This document shows, piece by piece, positions 1-7,781 of a stretch of 64,000 bases of DNA (positions are counted from its first letter, which is position 1; each line of letters starts with the position of its first letter). Source of the DNA: Bog-105 sp965277435. GTDB taxonomy: Bacteria; Acidobacteriota; Terriglobia; Bryobacterales; Bryobacteraceae. Both the position numbers and the translations under genes were made by a program. The DNA lies in assembly GCA_965277435.1 (NCBI GenBank), contig OZ255821.1, forward strand, positions 1,426,001 to 1,490,000, written 5' to 3'. Under the pieces are notes generated by a model. The model worked only from the letters and a program-made list of their open reading frames with translations, searched no databases and had not been told where the DNA came from.

Positions 1-1
1 C

Positions 2-1501
2 GGCATCGAACGCTTCCCCTATCTGCTGCATGCGCTCGTCGATTTAGGCTGGAGCGCTCCCGCCCAAACCACCACCCTCTGGGCCTTCTTCGATTCCGCC
101 TATCGCATCCGTGCCGATCCCGCTTACCTGGCCCGCCGCTGGCGCAAAGCCGGAGTCGGCGTCCTGCACGTCGCCGGCTGGCACAATATGGAGCCCGACG
201 CCACCCAGGACGACTACCTGAAACGCCTGATCGAAGCCTGTCACCAGAACGCCATCTCGGTCTATGCCTGGCTCGAACTGCCGCACGTCAGCGAAAAATT
301 CTGGGCCGATCATCCAGCTTGGCGCGAAAAAACCGCCGTCGGCCAAGATGCCCAGCTCGACTGGCGCAAGCTCATGAATCTCCAAAACGAAGCCTGCCGC
401 CAAGCCATCGCGACCGGTATTTCTACTCTTCTCGACCGCTTCGATTGGGATGGTGTGAACCTCGCCGAACTCTACTTCGAATCGCTCGAAGGCGCTCAAA
501 ATCCAGCGCGCTTCACCCCCTTCAACAACGACGTTCGCGCGGAATTCAGCCGGCAAGCGGGCTTCGATCCTAAACTTCTCTTCGACAACGCCTCTCCCTA
601 TAGCGCCGCCGCAAACAAAGACGCGCTCCGCAAATTCCTCGACTACCGCGCCGGACTCGCCGCACGCATGCAGCGTGACTGGCTCGCTCTGATGGATCAG
701 TCGCGCCGCTCGAAGCCCTACCTCGATGTCGTTCTTACCCACATCGATGATCGCTTCGATCCCAACATTCGCGACGAATTAGGCGCGGACGTCGCCCGCA
801 CCTTACCGCTCATCGCCGCCCGCAAAGACACGCTCCTCGTCGAAGATCCCGCCCCGCTGTGGGCTCTCGGTCCGGAGCGCTATGGCCGCCTCGCCGAAAA
901 ATATCGCCTGCTCTCCCCCGACCAAAAACAGTTCGCTGTCGACATCAACGTCGTCGAGCGCTATCAGGATGTCTATCCCACCAAAAAGCAAACCGGCGTT
1001 GAGTTATTCGAATTGCTCCATCAGGCCGCTGTCTCCTTCGGCCGCGTCGCCCTCTACTTCGAAAACTCGCTCGAAAAACAGGATCTGGCTCTGATCCCTG
1101 CGGCCGCCACCAGCGCTCACACGGAACAAACCGCTCCCGACGAGATCAAAATCGAATCGCCCGACGTCACCCGCATCGTCTGGCAAGGTCCCGCCGAAAT
1201 CGATGGCCGGCCCTGGCCCATCCAGGACGCCAATTCCATCCTCGCTCCGGAAGGCCGCCACCGCCTCTCCGCCGGTCTCGCAACGCCCGCTCTCACCCTC
1301 CGCGATTTCAACGGCGTCATCCATTCCGCTACCGTCAATTCCAAACAGCTCAACCTCGCCTATCAAAGCAAAACCCGCGCCATCGCGCTCCTGAATTCCG
1401 CCGTCTCGCAAATCGACGTCGACGGCCAGCCCTTCCCCCATGCCAGCTCGGGAGCGCTCCTGCTTCCCTCCGGCCAGCATCTCGTTACCTTCTCGCGATA
1501 A
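2..1501 (+). CDS. Putative TIM-barrel glycoside-hydrolase-like protein, C-terminal part
   Basis: The reading frame is open from base 2, so the gene begins before the window; an ATG at 188 is internal. The visible part starts with a barrel-like stretch (segments such as GVGVLHVAGWHN, ISVYAWLELPH and WDGVNLAELYFE) that resembles the strand/acid pattern of hypothetical glycosyl-hydrolase-like (GHL) TIM barrels. The last ~130 residues look like a beta-rich accessory domain. Substrate and catalytic acids cannot be fixed from this part. It is followed 11 bp later by a PIG-L deacetylase homologue on the same strand, so both may act on an exported polysaccharide; that is inference. Family assignment is by pattern only. 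Confidence 0.5.
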   Translation, partial: GIERFPYLLHALVDLGWSAPAQTTTLWAFFDSAYRIRADPAYLARRWRKAGVGVLHVAGWHNMEPDATQDDYLKRLIEACHQNAISVYAWLELPHVSEKFWADHPAWREKTAVGQDAQLDWRKLMNLQNEACRQAIATGISTLLDRFDWDGVNLAELYFESLEGAQNPARFTPFNNDVRAEFSRQAGFDPKLLFDNASPYSAAANKDALRKFLDYRAGLAARMQRDWLALMDQSRRSKPYLDVVLTHIDDRFDPNIRDELGADVARTLPLIAARKDTLLVEDPAPLWALGPERYGRLAEKYRLLSPDQKQFAVDINVVERYQDVYPTKKQTGVELFELLHQAAVSFGRVALYFENSLEKQDLALIPAAATSAHTEQTAPDEIKIESPDVTRIVWQGPAEIDGRPWPIQDANSILAPEGRHRLSAGLATPALTLRDFNGVIHSATVNSKQLNLAYQSKTRAIALLNSAVSQIDVDGQPFPHASSGALLLPSGQHLVTFSR

Positions 1502-1512
1502 ACTGTTCTCCC

Positions 1513-2226
1513 ATGCCGCCCTCGCGCCGCCATCTGCTGGCCTCTCTGCCCCTGCTCGTCTTACCCGCCGAGCCCGACTCTCCCCCCAAACTCAAAATCG
1601 TGGTGACCGGCGGTCATCCCGGCGATCCCGAATGCGGCTGCGCCGGAACCATCGCCCGCTACACCGACCTCGGCCATGACGTTGTTCTGCTTTATCTCAA
1701 CCGCGGCGAAGGCTACTGCCGCGGAGCCGACCCCAGCCAGTGCGGAAGGGTCCGCACCGCCGAAGCGCAAAAAGCCTGCGAAATCCTGAAAGCGCGCCCC
1801 GTTTTTGCCAACCAGTACGACGGCCGTCCCATAGTCGACAACGCCCACTACGACGAATTTCGCCGCCTCCTCGACGCCGAGCACCCCGATATCGTCTTTG
1901 CCCAATGGCCCCTGGATCAGCACCGCGACCACCGCGCCCTATCCAACCTGGTACTCGACTCCTGGCTGCGCAGCGGGCAGCGCTCCGCTCTGTACTTCTA
2001 CGAAGTCGCCGACGACACCATGATGTTCAATCCCGCCGAATATGTCGACATCACAACGGTAGAATCCCGCCGCCACGCCGCCTGCTACGCCCACGCTTCC
2101 CAACAACCCGAAAAGTGGTACCCCGCCCAAACCGAAATTACCCGCTTCCGCGGACTCCAGAGCGGCCACCCACAAGCCGAAGCCTTCCTGCGCCACTGGC
2201 AAAGCAAACCCGCTCTCCTCCCCTAA
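1513..2226 (+). CDS. PIG-L/LmbE family deacetylase homologue with altered HPDD motif
   Basis: A 237-residue protein of the PIG-L (LmbE-like) zinc-dependent N-acetylglucosamine deacetylase family. The N-terminus has an SRRHLL twin-arginine-like leader, so it is probably exported. The first metal motif, normally HPDD, reads H35-P-G-D38-P-E. The second motif, QHRDHR near residue 137, supplies the usual distal His. In characterised relatives such as MshB, the first Asp of HPDD is the general base and the second binds zinc. Here the base position is Gly (codon GGC, one change from GAC) while the zinc ligand remains. The rest of the family pattern (CGCAGTIARYTDLGH, RTAEAQKACE) is intact. It lies 11 bp after the hydrolase-like gene. 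It may be inactive or altered in activity. Confidence 0.85.
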   Translation: MPPSRRHLLASLPLLVLPAEPDSPPKLKIVVTGGHPGDPECGCAGTIARYTDLGHDVVLLYLNRGEGYCRGADPSQCGRVRTAEAQKACEILKARPVFANQYDGRPIVDNAHYDEFRRLLDAEHPDIVFAQWPLDQHRDHRALSNLVLDSWLRSGQRSALYFYEVADDTMMFNPAEYVDITTVESRRHAACYAHASQQPEKWYPAQTEITRFRGLQSGHPQAEAFLRHWQSKPALLP

Positions 2227-2277
2227 CTACTATCTGGCGCAAAATTCAAGAATGCGCTTGCCGGCGCCGGCTGGCCA

Positions 2278-5200
2278 TCAATTCCCCACGCTAAAGTTTG
2301 CCCCCGCCGTCGCATGCTGACCGCTCACCGATGTAACCCGCACTTCCACGATATGCGCTCCATTCGAAAGCACCGTCGTATCGACCGGAAAATTCCAGCC
2401 GACATTCGGACATCCGATTCTTCCCGGGAACGCCGCGCACACATCGGGCCGCAGCCCCTCATAACTCGCATTGCCCAGCACCACGCCATCCACCAGCACA
2501 CTCACACTCGCAATTGGTTCGTTGTCATCAATCGCCCAACCCCCGAAATTCGCCGTGCCGCCCAAAGCCGCCGCTTGTGCGCTGGGAAAACCAATACCTA
2601 TTCGGATTGGACTCCCCGATTGATTCGCCACCTGAAAGGAAGACGTAACCGTTGTGTTCCGGCCTGCACTGTTCGTCACCGTGACCGTCGGCGAGTGCGT
2701 TCCATCCGCCAGCATGTTCGTATCGAGCGCGTAGTGCCAGCCGACATTCGGACAGCCGGTTTTCCCTGGATACACCGCGCACACATCGCTGCGATTGCCT
2801 CCATAAGAGGCGTTCCCGAAAGCCACGCCATCTACCGCGATCTGAACTGTCTCGATGCCCGTATTGTCATCGAATGCCCAGCCCCCGATGTTTGTGGAAC
2901 CCTTGAGTGCTCCCGAGCTTGCGTTCGGAAAGTCCACACTGACGTGACTGGGATTGGCGCTGCTCCAGTTGGCCACCGTGAACGGAAAAGAAGCAATCGA
3001 ATTCGGCGGCTGGGATAAAAAGAACCCAGACGCGTTAAACGCCACTACGTCCAGCGAATGCGGACCATTCCCGAGCGTACGTGTATCCACTTGCACGAAC
3101 CAGGCTTGAGAATAAGTGGTCAATCCCTGCGAAGGACAGTTATTCGACGAGAGCAGGAACGCCATCTACCGCAATCAACACATTGGAAATTGGGTTTCCC
3201 TCTGCCAACGCTTCTACCTGAACCCTCGTCAATCCCTGCAGCGGCGCCCCCGCCGTTGATTCCAGAATCGTCAGCGACCGATCCTGGTGCCATTGCCGCT
3301 GGGAGTAAACGTTACGCCAATCGTGCAGCTCGCGCCGGAAGCTATGGTCTGGCCATTATTGCTGAACCCAAAATCACTAAGCGTCCCGCTGTTGATGCTT
3401 ACCGAGTAGATCGAAAGCGAGCCGGTTCCCGTGTTATGAACCCTCACCATTTGTGCCGCCGATTGCGTACCCACGTGAAGAGGCGCAAAACTCAGAGCAC
3501 CTGGCGCAAAGGTTCCTGTGGAAACGCTTGTCCCGGACAGTTGAATGTTCTGCGGCGAGTTCAGAGCGTTGTCGCTGATCGTGAGCGCAGCGTAGTTTCC
3601 GCCTGCCGCTTGCGCCGAAAAAATCACATTCACCTGTCAGCTGACGCTCGAGGCTAGTTGCGTCGGGCAATTGTTGGTCTCGCTGAATCCGCCCGGGTTG
3701 CTCCCTGTAATCGCGATGCCCGAGATCGACGTTGCCGCGGTACCGGTGTTCGTAAGAGTAACCGCCAGAGGTGCCGAACTAGCGCCTTCCGCCACATTCC
3801 CGAAAGAGAGGTAATTCGTCGCAGCAACCAGCTGCGCATCCACCGCCCCAGTCCCGCTCAACGAGATCTGCTGTCTCACATCCCCCCATTCAGTGCGTTG
3901 TCGGTTAGCGTCACCGTGCCGGTAACTTGTCCCACTGTGAACGGCCCATACGCAATCGACACTTCGCATTCCGAACCGGTGCCCAATATCGTCGCCGAAC
4001 TGCAATCCACGCCGCCGGAAGCCTTCATAAAGCCTTCGCTGAGATTCAATCCGGAGAACGCAAGCGTCGCGTTTCCTGAGTTCAACACCCTGGCCAGACT
4101 CGTACTACTCACCAATCCCGGTGTGGTGACCGGAAAGTCCAACAGCCCCGCTGGCTCGTGTAACTCCAGAATGTACTGAAATTCCGACAAGTACACGCTG
4201 CCATCCGCGGCGATTGCCACCGCAGAAGGATTAAGCGGCACGCTGGTCGAAACCGCACCTTGCGGGCTATTCATCAAAGGATTACTCGCATAGCTGCCGG
4301 CTACGGTCACGATATTCTGCGATGCCTGGTCTACTCGCCTGACAAGCTGGCTATCTGCGATGTAGAGGTTACCGCCCGCGTCCACCGCGATCGCGTTCGG
4401 CGCACTCAGATTGGCGCCGGTCGCCGCGGCGGTAAACGCCACGTTGGACTCTCCGGCAGGCCTGGCCCTAGACAGCTCTGGAGACTTGTACATCGCGGAC
4501 AGCGTCAACAACGTGATCCGGAAAGTGAGCCCAGCGGGCGTGATTTCAACGGTGGCGGGAACCGGAGCACAGGCAACGGGCAACACACCGAACGGGGAGG
4601 GCGGCGCGGCGACCGAGGCGCCGTCACCCGTGTAGCCGGCCGCGCTCGTGCCTGCCACCGTGCTCACCGTTCCGTTCTGTGTATTCAGCTCGCGCACCAC
4701 GTTGTTTCTTGAATCCGAGATTTAGAGATGCCCGCTCGCGTCGATCACTAGCCCCGTGGGACCGCTCAATTGCGTCGCAGTTGCTGTCCCGCCGAGCACC
4801 GTCGAAATAGTCCCCGTCAGTCCATCTACTTTTTGCACGGCGTTGTTTTGCGAGTCTGCGATGTAGAGATTTCCAAGCCCGTCCACTGCCAGACCTCGCG
4901 GCTCGTCAAGACTCGCCGCCGTAGCGGCCGCTCCGTCCCCTGTATATCCGGCTTGATAAGCGTGCCCGGCGATCACACGCGCCGTCGTCGGTCCCGCCTG
5001 CAACTCGTAAACAACATTGCCGGTCCAATCCGAAAAGAACAGGTTCCCGCTTGCATCTAAAGCGAGACCCGCGGGATTGATGGCCTGCTATGAAAGCTTA
5101 TCGATCACGGCCGGTGAAATCGATACTTGCGGACTGCGACCCGTGCCTGAAACCAGCATTGTGGCCAGCACGCTCCCCGTTCCATCCGTCACCACGACCG

Positions 5201-5480
5201 CATCTTGCCGGACCCCGGGAAATTTTGGTGAAAAGGTAACCGTCAGGCTGCACGACGTAGCACCGTTACCGCAGCTTGCCAGTCCAGCCTGGAATTCCTG
5301 CCCGTCTCGCAAATAGATTGCCGGTTGCGTGGCAGCGCCCGCCAGGTTCAGCGTCAACGTCTGTGCTGTCGACGAACTCCCCACAGCAATGGAACCGAAA
5401 TCCGTCGGAGTCGCCAGCTGCTGCGTCAAGCCCAACCCTGCAAAGACCACCAACAGCCCAGATAAAGAAATAAAGCGCAC
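2278..5480 (-). pseudogene. Decayed large NHL-repeat / choice-of-anchor / Ig-like surface protein gene
   Basis: Read on the minus strand, this is one ancestral secreted protein of roughly 1,060 codons. It opens with a GTG at 5480 and a signal peptide (FISLSGLLVVFAGLGLTQQ), then a choice-of-anchor Ig-like domain, several NHL repeats (LYIADSQNN type), two further choice-of-anchor D domains, and two to three Ig-like repeats carrying the acidobacterial GCPNVGW signature. The frame is broken many times: an in-frame TAG at 5088-5090, an in-frame TAA at 4722-4724 (replacing the Tyr of LYISDS), a shift at a six-G run at 3882-3887, an in-frame TGA at 3637-3639 where these domains normally have Cys, a one-base shift near 3285, and another near 3150. 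A segment around 4418-4615 is also inverted. The spread of substitutions, indels and rearrangement points to a true pseudogene rather than one sequencing error. Only the last 295 codons (2278-3165) remain open. Confidence 0.85.
4418..4615. other. Inverted segment inside the NHL-repeat gene, bounded by 11-bp inverted repeats
   Basis: The surrounding gene reads on the minus strand, but this piece encodes a clean NHL repeat (GLALDSSGDLYIADS, then IRKV, then ISTVAGTG) on the plus strand. The arms CGGTCGCCGCG (4418-4428) and CGCGGCGACCG (4605-4615) are exact inverted repeats, with a further GGCGCC on the outside of each (4413-4418 and 4617-4622). Flipping the segment between the arms gives in-frame joins at both ends: GYTGDGASVAA-AVNATLDSPAGLALD on one side and GEGGAAT-GANLSAPNAIAVD on the other, both matching normal NHL spacing. 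The inversion is therefore real in this sequence. Whether it was ever reversible is unknown. Confidence 0.85.
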
Positions 5481-5545
5481 ATCCCCCCCGACACTTTGGG
5501 TGGGTATATGCCAAGATTTCTCTCAGTCCAATCTTCGCCAATACC

Positions 5546-5956
5546 TCAAAACAGACTGCCCGCCACCTGCTCCGCCACGTCGCGCGCCTGTTCCAGCCAC
5601 CGCGCTCGCTCTTTCGACGTCAACCGCACCAAAAAAGCCCGCTCCCGCACCCGGCTCACAATCAACTCGGACGACGCCTTCTCGCAAGCCACTGCCTCGT
5701 TCCCAATCCCCCGCAACACAATTCCATGCGACCCGCACTGTTCCAGATAATGGCCGAACTGCTTCCGATGATCCATCATCGCGATCACTTCAATGCGCAC
5801 ACTCGCGGTCGCATTCGAGAACTCACAAGCGTTCCCGGAAACATGTTCCGTCAGCGCTGATCCCACCACGCCCGAAACCGTCGCCGTATTCACCCACGGA
5901 CATACTTCCTCGCCGTGCGTCGCAACTGCCAGCAACAGGAACAACAAACACTTCAA
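5546..5956 (-). CDS. Small secreted protein, DUF3558-like
   Basis: A 136-residue protein with a short Sec signal peptide (MKCLLFLLLAVATHGEE) followed by CPWVNTATVSGVVG, a CPW-x-N-x-A-T pattern like the start of DUF3558-type secreted domains. Four Cys residues in the mature part could form disulfides. Its start overlaps the stop of the upstream CRTAC1 gene by 4 bases (ATGA), so it is probably translationally coupled as the last gene of the cytochrome-CRTAC1 operon. Function unknown; a periplasmic or surface accessory role is inferred only from context. Confidence 0.7.
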   Translation of the reverse strand: MKCLLFLLLAVATHGEEVCPWVNTATVSGVVGSALTEHVSGNACEFSNATASVRIEVIAMMDHRKQFGHYLEQCGSHGIVLRGIGNEAVACEKASSELIVSRVRERAFLVRLTSKERARWLEQARDVAEQVAGSLF

Positions 5957-7776
5957 CGCAGTGGACCGGCCTTGAGAATCTTTCCGCCCTCCTCGACCAC
6001 ATACAACCGGTTAACTTCCAAGTTAGTCAGTCGATCCACCTGCCCGCTCAACCACCGCAACTCCACCGAGTCGACCTTTGCCGCTTCATCCAGGCCAAAA
6101 TGCATCCGCATGTCATTCTGCGAAAAATAACTGCCGCCGCTGCGCAACTCGTCGATCTGCACCAGCGGTTTGGCTGCATCCGGCTTCGTCTTGGCCGTCA
6201 CCGTAATCCGCGTGCCAATGCCCGACCGGTTCGATTTCACACCCACCAGCTTGATCTTGATCCAGTTCCGCTTCAGCGTCGAATCGCAGCGCAGCATCTG
6301 CGGGATCGCATTCACGCAATTCACCGCAATATCCATATCGCCATCGTTATCCCAATCGCCAAACGCACATCCCCGCGCCGGGGCGTTCTCGAGTATCCCG
6401 GGTCCACCCTTCTCCGTTACTTCCTCAAACCGTCCATTCTGCAAATTTCGATAAAGATACTTATGCTCGGCATACTTTAAATCCGCATTCGACTTGTCCA
6501 CTTCCGGATACACATGCCCGTTCGACATCAGAATGTCGAGCCAGCCGTCGTTGTCCATATCGAAAAATCCAACGCCCCACCCCAACAGCCGTGTGTTCAC
6601 ACCCAGTCCGCTAGGGTACGTCCGGTCCTCAAACGAACCATCGCCCAAATTCGTATACAAAGAATCAGTGTCACCTGCGAAATTGGTCTTCGCAATGTCG
6701 AACGTGCCGTCCCGGTTGTAATCGCCAATCGTCACGCCCATGCCGGCCTGCGGTTTTCCTTCCGGCGACAACGCCGCCCCCGATTCCACGGCAATATCCC
6801 TAAATGTGCCATCTTTCTGGTTCTGATACAGCGTCGCGGTACTCGAATCGTTCGCCACATAAATGTCCGGCCAGCCATCGTTGTCCAGATCCGATGCCGC
6901 GACGCTCAATCCATACGTCCCGCGCGTGTTCCAGATGCCGGCCTTCTCGCTCACATCGATGAATGTGCCGTCGCCATTGTTGCGATACAGAATATTTTTC
7001 CCGCCCGCCAGTCCCGGTGGACCGCACGCCACCAGCATCCCCTTGTAAGTACACGGTCCCGCCTCGGGCGGCGGCGCAGTCTTCAGGTCAAAATCCACAT
7101 AATTCGCCACAAACAAATCCAAGTGGCCATTCCGGTCATAATCGACAAACGTGCAGCCGGTATTCCATCTTGTCTTCGGCCCGGGCTGCTGTAACTTGGC
7201 CTGCTCTGTAACATCGGTGAATGTGCCATTGCCATTATTCCGGTAAAGCACATTCTGGCCGTAGTAAGTTACAAACAGGTCCTCGTTCCCGTCGTTATTG
7301 TAATCGCCCACGCAGCAAGCCTGCCCCCAACCGGTGCGGTGTTCCAGGCCCGACCCCTTTGTTACATCGGTAAACGTGCCATCGCGATTATTTTTGAACA
7401 AACGGCAATGCGGTTGATCGCCGCCCGGAAATCCCTCCAGCCGCCACCCGTTCACCAGGAAAATATCGAGCCAGCCATCATTGTCATAGTCATAAAAGGC
7501 CAGCCCGCAACCGGTAGTTTCCAGCAGAAACTTATTCTTGTGCTCGCCGCCATAAATCGTTTTGACATTCAAGCCGCTCTCTTTAGCCACGTCGACAAAG
7601 CTCACCCCCAGCGGAGTGCCTTCAATCGGAGACTTCGGCCCCTTCGCCGCCGGACGCGCTTTCGCCGAATACTCCCGCTCGCTCGGCCCCGGCAACTTCA
7701 CCTGCTGCCCCAGCAGACTCTCCAGCGGAAGCACCAAAGCACTCCGCAGCAACGACCGCCGGTTAATCATACGCAT
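5953..7776 (-). CDS. CRTAC1 family protein (FG-GAP/VCBS repeats plus ASPIC/UnbV domain)
   Basis: A 607-residue exported protein. The leader NRRSLLRSALVLPL is twin-arginine-like. Residues ~60-480 hold repeated FG-GAP/VCBS units with calcium-type loops (DYDNDGWLDIF, DYNNDGNEDLF, DYDRNGHLDLF, DLDNDGWPDIY, DMDNDGWLDIL, DWDNDGDMDIA), which predict a beta-propeller. The last ~110 residues form an ASPIC/UnbV domain (FGLDEAAKVDSVELRW). In Acidobacteria such proteins are extracellular or periplasmic and often sit beside TPR or cytochrome genes; their precise role is not known. The start lies 5 bases after the pentaheme cytochrome-TPR gene, and the stop overlaps the next gene, so the three form one operon. 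Confidence 0.92.
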   Translation of the reverse strand: MRMINRRSLLRSALVLPLESLLGQQVKLPGPSEREYSAKARPAAKGPKSPIEGTPLGVSFVDVAKESGLNVKTIYGGEHKNKFLLETTGCGLAFYDYDNDGWLDIFLVNGWRLEGFPGGDQPHCRLFKNNRDGTFTDVTKGSGLEHRTGWGQACCVGDYNNDGNEDLFVTYYGQNVLYRNNGNGTFTDVTEQAKLQQPGPKTRWNTGCTFVDYDRNGHLDLFVANYVDFDLKTAPPPEAGPCTYKGMLVACGPPGLAGGKNILYRNNGDGTFIDVSEKAGIWNTRGTYGLSVAASDLDNDGWPDIYVANDSSTATLYQNQKDGTFRDIAVESGAALSPEGKPQAGMGVTIGDYNRDGTFDIAKTNFAGDTDSLYTNLGDGSFEDRTYPSGLGVNTRLLGWGVGFFDMDNDGWLDILMSNGHVYPEVDKSNADLKYAEHKYLYRNLQNGRFEEVTEKGGPGILENAPARGCAFGDWDNDGDMDIAVNCVNAIPQMLRCDSTLKRNWIKIKLVGVKSNRSGIGTRITVTAKTKPDAAKPLVQIDELRSGGSYFSQNDMRMHFGLDEAAKVDSVELRWLSGQVDRLTNLEVNRLYVVEEGGKILKAGPLR

Positions 7777-7781
7777 AAATA

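Noticed and set aside
4411..4635. Stand-alone plus-strand NHL protein
   Set aside because: It is the inverted piece of the minus-strand gene; flipping it restores the larger protein at both junctions.
5329..6480. Long 383-codon plus-strand frame across the CRTAC1 gene end
   Set aside because: Antisense to two well-supported genes; sequence is Pro/Arg/Ser-rich and without family features, typical of GC-rich shadow frames.
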